A stretch of 64,000 nt of DNA from assembly GCA_019828595.1 (NCBI GenBank), contig JAHQRK010000011.1, positions 2,480,001 to 2,544,000 of the forward strand, read 5' to 3'. Below are positions 30,971 through 43,095 of this stretch, one piece after another (within the stretch, counting starts at the first letter, position 1; every line of letters starts with the position of its first letter). The notes beneath the pieces were generated by a model. It saw only the letters and a program-made list of their open reading frames with translations. It ran no database searches and was not told the origin of the DNA. The DNA comes from Aphanomyces cochlioides. Lineage: Eukaryota; Oomycota; Saprolegniomycetes; Saprolegniales; Verrucalvaceae. The position numbers and the translations under genes are program-made.

Positions 30971-33900
30971 TCCACAGGCTGACCACGTGGCTTGTCGTAT
31001 CATCACAAAGCGTCAAACATTGCGCCATGGCTCTGGATCATGGAAAGCTCCAACTTGGCTACTTCGTCTACCACGAGCGGCCGAGATTGTTCATGGATGT
31101 CTGGATCGATTTTTGGACAAGTCTCCAACATTCCACAATATCTCCAAGGCCTACGACATACTGGTCAATGATATCCGCTCCCAACTCAAAGAATTCCATT
31201 CTCAACGATTGGAGAAACAACGTCTGCCGTTGAAGAAGTTAGCTGTCGAGATCGCTTCGCTTTTGCAAGTCCCCAACATGCGTCAAGATGCAGTGCTGGT
31301 GGATCGAGTGCGAGACCTTCAAAAGCAAATTCACGAGCTGCAAGATCGAGACAAGCAGTTTCGTCAAGACCAGGCGTTCCAACTTCACTTGTACAAAGCA
31401 GAGCGCTCGTCCAAGTTCCACTTCATGTCCCCTGTCCCTACCCCCTTGAAGAAGACAGTCTTCAAAGAGTTGGTGGATGTCAATGGAAATGTTGTCTCCA
31501 ATCAACAAGGCATGTCTGACGTCCTGGTCGACTACTACAAGGACTTGTTTGCAGCTCCCGAGGTGCAGCGATCTGGAGACGAAGTGTCGTCATTTCTGAC
31601 CCCATTGACTCGACACAAGCAACTGCCAGAGCAAGCCCAGAAAGAGCTGTCGGCTCCCTTGCGTGCCAACGAGTTCTATCATGCTATTCGACACAGCAGT
31701 TCGAACTCAGCGCCAGGTCCCAACGCTCTGCCATTCGAAGTCCTCAAACTTGCACCTCACAAGTGGTCGTTGGTATTGGAGCTGCTATTCACACACCAGC
31801 TCCATTCTCACCCTCGCTTGACTCCCATGCAACTTGTCAGTACGCTGGTGTTGCTGCACAAGAAAGGCCCCAAGTCACAGGCCAAGAACTATCGGCCCAT
31901 TAGCCTACTCAACACGGATGTGAAAATCCTGACGAGTATTCTGGCTTATCGACTCCAGCGCCACATTCGACACATCATCCACCCGGACCAGCAAGGCTTT
32001 ATCCGTCGAAGCAATATCCAAACCAATATTGCACGACTGGATGACATGCTGCACCACATCAAACTACACAGTCCGTCCTCGATGGTGGCACTGCTTGACT
32101 TTGAGAAAGCTTTTGATCGCGTGGACCACGCGTACTTGCTCCGCGTCCTCCGTCACTATGGCTTTCCCGAAACCTTTGTTGACATGGTTCGCGTACTGTA
32201 CTCGGGCCGCAAGTCTCGCATCTTGGTGAACGGCTTCTTGTCCAAGCCAGTTCACATCTCACGCGGTGTGTTGCAAGGTGATCCACTGTCGCCACTTCTG
32301 TTTGTGATCGCTTTGGAACCGATGTGCCAACTCCTACGGCAACACTCCAACTATGGCATCAAGTGTGGGGATCGCTACCACACTGGGAGTTACTTTGCCG
32401 ACGACTCGCAACTCTATGCTGCAAATGAGACGTGCCTCCACCGGCAGCTTGCATTGGTTCAAACCTTTTGCGACAAGTCTGGTTTCCGACTCAACGTAGA
32501 CAAGACCCAAATTCTGACCTACAGCCAGTTGAATGGGAACCTTGCCTCACTACAAGTTACTTCCGACAGTCCCGTGAAGGCTCTTGGTATCTTGGTTGCG
32601 CCCAATCTTTCTCCATTGGCACGTTTCAATTACGTGTTTGAGAAGTTTGTGGCTCGCTTGTCTTTGTGGCTCTACAAGGCTCGAACCATGGCCGGAAAAG
32701 TCACTATCCTGCACAGCATATGTCTGCCTGTGTTATGGTACCAACTGGCTTTTGTCCCTGCCGACAAAGACCTGGCCAAAAAGATCGACAAGGCCATGCT
32801 TCAATTTATGCATGGTGAAGAAATCAACCCATCCTCCTCTGTCCATGGCCTCCGTTTGATCAAAAAGGAGATCCTATTCATGCCGAAGAAGTCCGGTGGC
32901 TTAGGCCTGCACCATGCACTTGCTTTATGGCAACAACACAACCGCTCTGTCATGATCAGATGCATTCAAGCCATCACCACCCCACCCCACAAGTCTGCCA
33001 TGTCCGCCTGGATTACGCCGGGCTATACTCTCCTCGAGAAGGCTTTTCATCCATGGGGTTCCCCCCGAGATCTCCTCTTGGCAAATGGCTCTTCTGCATT
33101 CATCAGACGACTGTACAAGAATCCCAATATCACTCCAATGTGGAAAGCCTTATTGAGTAGCTGGTTTGAATCCCGCTGGACTCCGTACGGCTGTCCAAAT
33201 CACATCTCATCTTTGGATGTTCCCCTTTGGCACAACTCGTATCTGCCTGGACTCGAAGACCTATACGATCAGTGCTCTACATCGACGCAAGACCAAGCCA
33301 ATGTATTGGCTTCGCTTCACATCACGAAGTTGTCATTTGTTGACTCCGTGTCAGCGAGTTTGGCCAGCTTCGATCTTGTTCGACAAAATCAACCGTGCCT
33401 GCCGCCAAGCCAATTTTGTCCCTCCAACGAAACAATGGATCTCAATCTTGGTGACCAAGTTATCACGATTGTTTGAGATTGTTTCTGAAGAGGATGCTCC
33501 CGTGTTCCACTTGCCGACGCCAAGCTCTGAATGGATGGAATGGCACTGGATGATTCACCCTGACTCGAGTCCGATCTTGTTGGCGTTTGCGACTTCGAAA
33601 TCGGCTAAGATCAGAGCTTCTCCAGCTGCCAGCTCGTCCATTCTTCCTACCAAGCATCTCAACCTGCCATCCAACTTTTACGAAGACCCCAAGCGCCTTA
33701 CCCAACTTGCCGCCTTCCTCCAACCCGACCACATTCTCCCTCGATATGGAGAGTTCATTTTCAAGACCCTTCTCCGCGCCAACGCCATGCAATATCTGTT
33801 TCAGTACCAAGACCCCAAGCCGACGTGTGTCTTCTGTCGTGTCAATGAGACGTACGAGCATTTCCTGTTCTCTTGTGGATATGGTCAATCTGTTTGGTAT

Positions 33901-34275
33901 TTCTTCAAGACAATCCAGCGACTGCTCGAGTGTTCCTTTCCGTCCACGTGTCTGGAAATGTTCTACGAGACGCCCAAGCCGTCCGATGGATACTACATCC
34001 GTGGCTATCTGAAGATCTGGCCGATTGTCCGAGCCTGCGTGTATTATCAAATATGGCTCCAACGTGCCGATCGCACCTTTCGACCCGACCTCACAGCGAA
34101 GAGTCCGATGGAAGTTGCCATTCATGCTGCCTCTTTGATCAAGCTACATCTACAACAGCTCCTGGTTGATCTCCCTCTCAAGAAGGGATACACCAAGGTA
34201 TTCAATGTGCTCAAGCATCTATCTTCGGACCCCTGGTTACGTCAACACATCATTCCTGACAGCGTCGTTTCATGA
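30918..34275 (+). pseudogene. Endonuclease-less ORF2 of copy H', frameshifted
   Basis: Same fused start as at 27161. The frame breaks near 33334, where TTGTCGCATTTG has become TTGTCATTTG (2-nt deletion). The first frame then ends out of register at 33476 (852 codons), and the true frame continues to the stop at 34273-34275. RT motifs are complete; the zinc finger lies beyond the break. Confidence 0.9.
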
Positions 34276-34421
34276 GAGAGCTGACGGCTCACTCACTTCA
34301 TCTCCTGTTCAATGACCACTTTGCCATATTCTGTTTTCCAAATTCTATTTATACAGTACGAGGCAAATTAGTAAGTCATTAGGGCCTTTGCTCAAAAATA
34401 AGGTTAATACAACTCATTTAA
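30971..34421 (+). mobile_element. LINE copy H', 5'-truncated, second duplicate
   Basis: Duplicate of H, ending TTTAA at 34421. It is followed by CCTTCGATGGCC, ORF1 sequence of copy K, rather than by the rest of the G 3' UTR. Recombination between the identical 3' UTRs of H' and G, deleting the short stretch between them, would explain this. Confidence 0.85.
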
Positions 34422-34458
34422 CCTTCGATGGCCAAGGCAATTGTCAAGAAAATGGCTG
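34422..34458 (+). mobile_element. LINE copy K, 37-bp segment of ORF1 between two insertions
   Basis: CCTTCGATGGCCAAGGCAAT.. ends in AAAATGGCTG and then jumps to copy L. The same ORF1 reading resumes at 56142 with a 15-bp duplication. It is a sliver of K left between the G/H block and L. Confidence 0.9.
34444..34458. repeat. Target-site duplication of copy L, left copy
   Basis: TCAAGAAAATGGCTG, repeated at 56142-56156. It is the only duplication here that starts with TC rather than CC. Confidence 0.93.
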
Positions 34459-35453
34459 TAACGGGGTCCATGCCAGCCCTAGAGGCTACGAGGGCCCCCC
34501 CTATGGGCACACCCTGCGGTTCTGTCTACTTCCCCCCAGGGGCCTCTTCGGAGGGGCGGGGGCGGTATCCCGATTTGGGTTCTCGCCGGAGCAATGGTGT
34601 ACCCCAGTCACCGTGCTGCGGGGATGGCATGGATTCCCCTTCTACCCCTGTCACTGGGGGTCTGGCCCCGGCCTTTCTCGTGACCAATGGGACTGAGCCA
34701 GCAGCCACCAACCGCGTCGCCCCCTGTGCTGAGCCTCCTAGAACGGGAGAGGAAGAAGAAAAATCTCAAGAGGACGTGGATATGGTCTCTGGAGACGCCG
34801 AGGGGAAGGATTCTACTGAAACCGAGGCCTTAACCGACGAGGGAAATACTCAAATTCACTCGGAGGTGGATGGGTCAGGCGACATTAACGGCCAAGCGAA
34901 GCCGTGTGATACTCCTGGAGAAGTTATTCAAGAGGAACAATCGACAAACAATGACAATGACCAGTCAAATCAAGACATTGTCGACAAATCCGTTGCTCAA
35001 GGAAATGGCGCTGTTGATCCTCCTACCGCGGCAGACAAAATACAAGGCGATCAAGAGCAACAAAACGCTGAAAAGGCCAATCCATGGACGCAAAAGACTC
35101 CCGGCAAGGATTCAGCTTCGTCCAAGAAAGATTCCAAGCAAGGCAATGCTCCCAAAGGCGCGAAACATCGCAACACTGGTGCTCATGCTATTGCCGATGA
35201 CGATATTGCGCGATGCGAGGCCATGGCGGACGCATTCTACAAAGACTCTGGTGACATGGACGCCTTCATTGAAAACATTTTGCTCACCCCCCAGTCCCAA
35301 GTGTACGAGCTCACAGTCAAGTTGGGCGAAGCCTACAAGGACTGGTCCGAAAAAGTCATCTGCGATCAATTTGTCAAGGAAAATCCTGGTTCGTTATGGG
35401 GCTCCAAATTTCCGAACATTTTGATCCACAAGAAGAACCCACAGACCATTGTG
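34459..35453 (+). mobile_element. LINE copy L, left part (5'-truncated start)
   Basis: Starts at about base 478 of the element (AACGGGGTCCATGCC) after one untemplated T (34459). It carries ORF1 to ..CCATTGTG, where full-length copy M interrupts; it resumes at 50226. Confidence 0.92.
34459..35453 (+). pseudogene. ORF1 fragment, copy L left part
   Basis: Encodes ORF1 from about residue 140 (TGSMPALEATRAPP) through both the acidic tract and the start of the folded block to NPQTIV. The frame is open but has neither the native start nor, because of M, the C-terminal half. It joins 50242-51869 in frame. Confidence 0.9.
35439..35453. repeat. Target-site duplication of copy M, left copy
   Basis: CCACAGACCATTGTG, repeated at 50226-50240. 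One further A (35454/50241) is shared with the first base of M. Confidence 0.95.
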
Positions 35454-35514
35454 ACTTCCGAATTTGCCTCGTACCCCTCAAGTCAAGAAGTTATCAAGTG
35501 CCGCCGCGCTCAAA

Positions 35515-35702
35515 ATGTCCAACGCCAACAGCTGTTCCGAGCTCCGTGAGACCAACACTCACGGAGTCACCATCATTTCAGGTATTGTATCACCTCACCC
35601 ACTTTCGTCGTCCAATCAGGATGGCGGAAGTGGTGTGAGTAATGTCGCTACACCTAACCTAGGGCCGAAGTGGAGGTCGAGTTCGACCCCAACAGCGTCT
35701 CT
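35515..35702 (+). pseudogene. ORF1 N-terminal fragment, copy M (frameshifted and interrupted)
   Basis: ATG at 35515 (MSNANSCSELRE). One C is missing near 35657-35660 (CACCTAACCTAGGG against CACCTAACCCTAGGG), so the frame switches to NLGPKWRSS before N interrupts it. M's ORF1 is therefore broken twice: by the frameshift and by the N insertion. Confidence 0.9.
35689..35702. repeat. Target-site duplication of copy N, left copy
   Basis: CCAACAGCGTCTCT (14 bp), repeated at 43082-43095. Confidence 0.95.
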
Positions 35703-35764
35703 AACTTCCGAATTTGCCTCGTACCCCTCAAGTCAAGAAGTTATCAAGTGCCGCCGCGCTCAAA

Positions 35765-38700
35765 ATGTCCAGCGCCAACAGCTGTTCCGAGCTCCGTGAG
35801 ACCAACACTCACGGAGTCACCATCATTCCAGGTATTGTATCACCTCACCCACTTTCGTCGTCCAATCAGGATGGCGGAAGTGGTGTGAGTAATGTCTCTA
35901 CACCTAACCCTAGGGCCGAAGTGGAGGTCGAGTTCGACCCCAACAGCGTCTCTGGAGACCAATCTGCGTCTCGCTCCCCCAGCGCTTCACCTGGTGCTCC
36001 ACTCGCCGGAGTTCCAGGGGGGGTCAACCTCAGTGGGTCAGTGGTTGACCCCCAGACCACTGTCGTTAACTTGTCTAGCGAAGCCCTCACTCAGGAGGGC
36101 GAACCACTGGGGCCTTGTGCCTGTGGTGGCTGCTTCCCTGGACTCCAATTGGAGTCGATCCCCAGTGAAGGCGGCGAGAAAACGGGGTCCATGCCAGCCC
36201 TAGAGGCTACGAGGGCCCCCCCTATGGGCACACCCTGCGGTTCTGTCTACTTCCCCCCAGGGGCCTCTTCGGAGGGGCGGGGGCGGTATCCCGATTTGGG
36301 TTCTCGCCGGAGCAATGGTGTACCCCAGTCACCGTGCTGCGGGGATGGCATGGATTCCCCTTCTACCCCTGTCACTGGGGGTCTGGCCCCGGCCTTTCTC
36401 GTGACCAATGGGACTGAGCCAGCAGCCACCAACCGCGTCGCCCCCTGTGCTGAGCCTCCTAGAACGGGAGAGGAAGAAGAAAAATCTCAAGAGGACGTGG
36501 ATATGGTCTCTGGAGACGCCGAGGGGAAGGATTCTACTGAAACCGAGGCCTTAACCGACGAGGGAAATACTCAAATTCACTCGGAGGTTGATGGGTCAGG
36601 CGACATTAACGGCCAAGCGAAGCCGTGTGATACTCCTGGAGAAGTTATTCAAGAGGAACAATCGACAAACAATGACAATGACCAGTCAAATCAAGACATT
36701 GTCGACAAATCCGTTGCTCAAGGAAATGGCGCTGTTGATCCTCCTACCGCGGCAGACAAAATACAAGGCGATCAAGAGCAACAAAACGCTGAAAAGGCCA
36801 ATCCATGGACGCAAAAGACTCCCGGCAAGGATTCAGCTTCGTCCAAGAAAGATTCCAAGCAAGGCAATGCTCCCAAAGGCGCGAAACACCGCAACACTGG
36901 TGCTCATGCTATTGCCGATGACGATATTGCGCGATGCGAGGCCATGGCGGACGCATTCTACAAAGACTCTGGTGACATGGACGCCTTCATTGAAAACATT
37001 TTGCTCACCCCCCAGTCCCAAGTGTACGAGCTCACAGTCAAGTTGGGCGAAGCCTACAAGGACTGGTCCGAAAAAGTCATCTGCGATCAATTTGTCAAGG
37101 AAAATCCTGGTTCGTTATGGGGCTCCAAATTTCCGAACATTTTGATCCACAAGAAGAACCCACAGACCATTGTGATCTCAAGTTACAACTTGTCTACGTG
37201 CGTGGAAATGGGAGGCACAACGTTTCGACTTGGTGGCAAAGACTTCCTGGTTCCCAAATACTCGCGTTATGGCAACAACTACTACGTTACGTTCAACAAG
37301 GTCAGTCACCCTTCGATGGCCAAGGCAATTGTCAAGAAAAGGCTGCATTGACCAAGTCAGTGATAGCAGCATTCAACCCTACTGCTGGTCAGAACATCAA
37401 GTCGCCGCATTTGAGAGTCATTTTCAAGTCGTCTGCGCCTCCTGCAGTGCTGGTGCCAAAATCCGGCGACGCACTACGCGAAATCACCATTACGGATCCG
37501 TCGGGTCAGCCTTTTGTCGTCGTGTTTCAGCACAAGATCGCTGCTCTGAACAAGACATTGCCTCCGTCGATTGTTTCACGACGTGCAGAGGCCAAGGCTG
37601 AAAAAGCGAAGGCAAAAGCGGCCAAGGCAGCGGCAAAATCTCCTCCGTCAGGAGAAAAAGAACCTGAACATGATGGAGACGATCATGATCAAGACCCTGG
37701 AACAAATGCGGAAGGCAAGGCCGACTCAACTGAGGCATCTGAAGATGGTCAAGATGAACAACCACAGCCAACAGCTCCTTCTCATGGCTCTGATGTCGAT
37801 ATGTCTGGTGACAGCGATCCCCCTAACAACAATGGACAAGACAAACAACAAGAAGATGTGGAAATGTCTACCAACGAATCGCCCGCTCTTGCTCCACCAA
37901 GTGAGCAGCCCAAGAACTCGCTGGACCTTCAATTGGTAACGGGCTACCGGTCTGGACCAGCTCCAAAACGTACTTTGCCTTCGTCCCCACGTTTGGATCC
38001 CCTGCCGACATCCAACCGTTTTCATATCCTCGAAGAAGACGACGTGGAACTCTCGTTTGAAGACTTTGCAGTGCCTCGAATTATATTGGAAGATTCAAGT
38101 GCGCCACGCCCGAAAAAGACCAAAGGCAAAGCGAAGAAACAACGACTTAACAAGTCTGCTGCAGCCCACCTCGAATTGGCGAAGAAGATCATTCGAGACA
38201 AGAAAGTCGAAGGCAGTATCACCGAATGTCAACGCATTTTGCGAGATGATCCTCAGCTCGTTGCACATGCTATGTACGCACAAGATGAAGACCTCAGTTT
38301 GTTTCAGTCACTTGTTGCAACCAAGACTATTGAGCGCAAGATGGCTTTGTTAAAAGCTCAAGGCAAGCCTCACAACTACAAACATCACGTCAACTTCATG
38401 GCTCAATACAAGATTCACCCGTCAGAAATCTTGGAAGAATTGACCACGGACATACCAGAGATCAAGCGCATCCTCTTTGCACTTGCTACGATTGACTTAT
38501 TCCTCTCAAATCGGGCCCCAGACCTCTACACAAACTCGGAGGCACTGACTGTTCTATTGAACCAAGAAGCAACAAGATTGCCTGACACCAACTGCTTGAC
38601 GGACTGGTCGCTGTTTGCTTTGATCGAAAACTTCAGCGACAATCTCGAGAAGTTCACTTTGCCGGCTCCCGTCTTGTCGGCCATCTCGATGCTCAAAAGC

Positions 38701-38802
38701 ATCACCAACAATTACCACATCGACGAGCTCTGCAGCAAAGCTCACCACTCCATGAACGCCGACGAAATTGATCCCCTCGATTTGGAGGACGATCAACTCT
38801 AA
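35765..38802 (+). pseudogene. ORF1, copy N, single-base frameshift
   Basis: ATG at 35765 (MSSANS; N elsewhere at residue 3). Open to about 37340, where one T is missing (GTCAAGAAAAGGCTGC against GTCAAGAAAATGGCTGC). The shifted frame stops at 37351; the true frame runs on to 38802. The rest of the 1012-aa protein is conserved, with IILEDSS for IVLEDSS. A sequencing error next to the A-run is possible. Confidence 0.9.
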
Positions 38803-38880
38803 GGCTTCTATCCCCTGCTTCAATCCATTTCAACCTCCCCTCTGACCCCTCCATTCTACTCATTTTCATCTGTACTCGTG

Positions 38881-41800
38881 ATGATTGACAACAACTTCTC
38901 CGATGTCCCAACTGAACTCGTGGACTGGGACCCACAAATCATCTCCCTCAACACCAATGGCTTCTCCAACAGTCATCGGTACATCCTCGACAAACTATCA
39001 AGTGTTCACGACGTTTCCTTTATCCAAGAAACCCGTTTCCGCACGCCAAGTCTCCACGACCGTGTTGCGTTCCATTGGCAACGCATCACAAACCACGAAG
39101 GCTCTTTGTTCTTTGAAGAGCCTATTTACCCTGAAGTATCCACGTCGCCAGCCACTGGAGGTCTGGCTACGTTGATACATCCTCACTCTCCTTTGAAGAA
39201 CGCCACTCAAGTCCCTCATGACAACCCAGTGCTTCGTGGTCGTTATCTACAAGTGCGATGTACTCTGGGTCCACTGACAGTCGTTCTCCACAATATCTAT
39301 GCGCCGGCAGCCTTCCAACAACGAGCAAGTTACTTCGAAGAATTGCCACGCGACTTTCCTCCACATGCGCTCCACATTGTTGGAGGAGATTTCAACTGCA
39401 CTCTCAACAAAGATTTGGATTCGTTGAGACCCAGTACCTCCACCATGGCCGGCACCCTTCAACTGGAACAATGGATGCACAGTTTGTCTCTGGTGGATCT
39501 GTTTCGCCGTCAAAACCCCGTGGCAAGAACCTTCACAAGTCCCACACTCACCAACCGACTCGACTACATCTTTTGTTCGTCCACCTTGGCGGGTCTTCGT
39601 CATTGGAAGGCGACACACATGCCACACGTTCCACAGGCTGACCACGTGGCTTGTCGTATCATCACAAAGCGTCAAACATTGCGCCATGGCTCTGGATCAT
39701 GGAAAGCTCCAACTTGGCTACTTCGTCTACCACGAGCGGCCGAGATTGTTCATGGATGTCTGGATCGATTTTTGGACAAGTCTCCATCATTCCACAATAT
39801 CTCCAAGGCCTACGACATACTGGTCAATGATATCCGCTCCCAACTCAAAGAATTCCATTCTCAACGATTGGAGAAACAACGTCTGCCGTTGAAGAAGTTA
39901 GCTGTCGAGATCGCTTCGCTTTTGCAAGTCCCCAACATGCGTCAAGATTCAGTGCTGGTGGATCGAGTGCGAGACCTTCAAAAGCAAATTCACGAGCTGC
40001 AAGATCGAGACAAGCAGTTTCGTCAAGACCAGGCGTTCCAACTTCACTTGTACAAAGCAGAGCGCTCGTCCAAGTTCCACTTCATGTCCCCTGTCCCTAC
40101 CCCCTTGAAGAAGACAGTCTTCAAAGAGTTGGTGGATGTCAATGGAAATGTTGTCTCCAATCAACAAGGCATGTCTGACGTCCTGGTCGACTACTACAAG
40201 GACTTGTTTGCAGCTCCCGAGGTGCAGCGATCTGGAGACGAAGTGTCGTCATTTCTGACCCCATTGACTCGACACAAGCAACTGCCAGAGCAAGCCCAGA
40301 AAGAGCTGTCGGCTCCCTTGCGCGCCAACGAGTTCTATCATGCTATTCGACACAGCAGTTCGAACTCAGCGCCAGGTCCCAACGCTCTGCCATTCGAAGT
40401 CCTCAAACTTGCACCTCACAAGTGGTCGTTGGTATTGGAGCTGCTATTCACACACCAGCTCCATTCTCACCCTCGCTTGACTCCCATGCAACTTGTCAGT
40501 ACGCTGGTGTTGCTGCACAAGAAAGGCCCCAAGTCACAAGCCAAGAACTATCGGCCCATTAGCCTACTCAACACGGATGTGAAAATCCTGACGAGTATTC
40601 TGGCTTATCGACTCCAGCGCCACATTCGACACATCATCCACCCGGACCAGCAAGGCTTTATCCGTCGAAGCAATATCCAAACCAATATTGCACGACTGGA
40701 TGACATGCTGCACCACATCAAACTACACAGTCCGTCCTCGATGGTGGCACTGCTTGACTTTGAGAAAGCTTTTGATCGCGTGGACCACGCGTACTTGCTC
40801 CGCGTCCTCCGTCACTATGGCTTTCCCGAAACCTTTGTTGACATGGTTCGCGTACTGTACTCGGGCCGCAAGTCTCGCATCTTGGTGAACGGCTTCTTGT
40901 CCAAGCCAGTTCACATCTCACGCGGTGTGTTGCAAGGTGATCCACTGTCGCCACTTCTGTTTGTGATCGCTTTGGAACCGATGTGCCAACTCCTACGGCA
41001 ACACTCCAACTATGGCATCAAGTGTGGGGATCGCTACCACACTGGGAGTTACTTTGCCGACGACTCGCAACTCTATGCTGCAAATGAAACGTGCCTCCAC
41101 CGGCAGCTTGCATTGGTTCAAACCTTTTGCGACAAGTCTGGTTTCCGACTCAACGTAGACAAGACCCAAATTCTGACCTACAGCCAGTTGAATGGGAACC
41201 TTGCCTCACTACAAGTTACTTCCGACAGTCCCGTGAAGGCTCTTGGTATCTTGGTTGCGCCCAATCTTTCTCCATTGGCACGTTTCAATTACGTGTTTGA
41301 GAAGTTTGTGGCTCGCTTGTCTTTGTGGCTCTACAAGGCTCGAACCATGGCCGGAAAAGTCACTATCCTGCACAGCATATGTCTGCCTGTGTTATGGTAC
41401 CAACTGGCTTTTGTCCCTGCCGACAAAGACCTGGCCAAAAAGATCGACAAGGCCATGCTTCAATTTATGCATGGTGAAGAAATCAACCCATCCTCCTCTG
41501 TCCATGGCCTCCGTTTGATCAAAAAGGAGATCCTATTCATGCCGAAGAAGTCCGGTGGCTTAGGCCTGCACCATGCACTTGCTTTATGGCAACAACACAA
41601 CCGCTCTGTCATGATCAGATGCATTCAAGCCATCACCACCCCACCCCGCAAGTCTGCCATGTCCGCCTGGATTACGCCGGGCTATACTCTCCTCGAGAAG
41701 GCTTTTCATCCATGGGGTTCCCCCGAGATCTCCTCTTGGCAAATGGCTCTTCTGCATTCATCAGACAACTGTACAAGAATCCCAATATCACTCCAATGTG

Positions 41801-42935
41801 GAAAGCCTTATTGAGTAGCTGGTTTGAATCTCGCTGGACTCCGTACGGCTGTCCAAATCACATCTCATCTTTGGATGTTCCCCTTTGGCACAACTCGTAT
41901 CTGCCTGGACTCGAAGACCTATACGATCAGTGCTCTACATTGACGCAAGACCAAGCCAATGTGTTGGCTTCGCTTCACATCACGAAGTTGTCGCATTTGT
42001 TGACTCCGTGTCAGCGAGTTTGGCCAGCTTCGATCTTGTTCGACAAAATCAACCGTGCCTGCCGCCAAGTCAATTTTGTCCCTCCAACGAAACAATGGAT
42101 CTCAATCTTGGTGACCAAGTTATCACGATTGTTTGAGATTGTTTCTGAAGAGGATGCTCCCGTGTTCCACTTGCCGACGCCAAGCTCTGAATGGATGGAA
42201 TGGCACTGGATGATTCACCCTGACTCGAGTCCGATCTTGTTGGCGTTTGCGACTTCGAAATCGGCTAAGATCAGAGCTTCTCCAGCTGTCAGCTCGTCCA
42301 TTCTTCCTACCAAGCATCTCAACCTGCCATCCAACTTTTACGAAGACCCCAAGCGCCTTACCCAACTTGCCGCCTTCCTCCAACCCGACCACATTCTCCC
42401 TCGATATGGAGAGTTCATTTTCAAGACCCTTCTCCGCGCCAACGCCATGCAATATCTGTTTCAGTACCAAGACCCCAAGCCGACGTGTGTCTTCTGTCGT
42501 GTCAATGAGACGTACGAGCATTTCCTGTTCTCTTGTGGATATGGTCAATCTGTTTGGTATTTCTTCAAGACAATCCAGCGACTGCTCGAGTGTTCCTTTC
42601 CGTCCACGTGTCTGGAAATGTTCTACGAGACGCCCAAGCCGTCCGATGGATACTACATCCGTGGCTATCTGAAGATCTGGCCGATTGTCCGAGCCTGCGT
42701 GTATTATCAAATATGGCTCCAACGTGCCGATCGCACCTTTCGACCCGACCTCACAGCGAAGAGTCCGATGGAAGTTGCCATTCATGCTGCCTCTTTGATC
42801 AAGCTACATCTACAACAGCTCCTGGTTGATCTCCCTCTCAAGAAGGGATACACCAAGGTATTCAATGTGCTCAAGCATCTATCTTCGGACCCCTGGTTAC
42901 GTCAACACGCCATTCCTGACAGCGTCGTTTCATGA
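38881..42935 (+). pseudogene. ORF2, copy N, single-base frameshift
   Basis: ATG at 38881, MIDNN and AFQQRAS subtype. Endonuclease and RT motifs are complete. The frame breaks near 41719-41724, where a run of six C (GGTTCCCCCCGAG) has lost one base. The first frame ends at 41814; the true frame continues through the zinc finger to the stop at 42933-42935. LTQDQAN and RQVNFV are private substitutions after the break. Confidence 0.9.
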
Positions 42936-43081
42936 GTGAGCTGACGGCTCACTCACTTCATCTCCTGTTCAATGACCACTTTGCCATATTCTGTTTTCCA
43001 AGTTCTATTTATACAGTACGAGGCAAATTAGTAAGTCATTAGGGCCTTTGCTCAAAAATAAGGTTAATACAACTCATTTAA

Positions 43082-43095
43082 CCAACAGCGTCTCT
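43082..43095. repeat. Target-site duplication of copy N, right copy
   Basis: Exact repeat of 35689-35702; copy M resumes here. Confidence 0.95.

Larger units (their letters stand above)
30667..34421 (+). repeat. Tandem duplication unit 2 (G'+H')
   Basis: Duplicate of 26910-30666. It diverges from unit 1 mainly near the 3' end: HWMIHPD, AAGATCTGG, PDSVVS and CAAATTCT in the 3' UTR, where unit 1 resembles copy E. A 2-nt deletion near 33334 is specific to unit 2. Confidence 0.88.
35454..35702 (+). mobile_element. LINE copy M, left part with intact 5' terminus
   Basis: Begins with the full-length terminus ACTTCCGAATTTGCC and runs 249 bp to AACAGCGTCTCT, where N interrupts. The continuation is at 43082. 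Confidence 0.95.
35703..43081 (+). mobile_element. LINE copy N, full length, flanked by TSD
   Basis: 7379 bp from AACTTCCG (one extra A at the 5' end) to TTTAA at 43081, inserted in the 5' part of M. It is full length, but both ORFs carry a single-base deletion. Its 5'/3' UTR complementary pair is at 35711-35724 and 43016-43029. Confidence 0.95.

Noticed and set aside
35910..35930. Telomere-like CCTAACCCTAGGG in the 5' part of the element
   Set aside because: It is a single occurrence coding for TPNPRAE in ORF1, not a tandem repeat.
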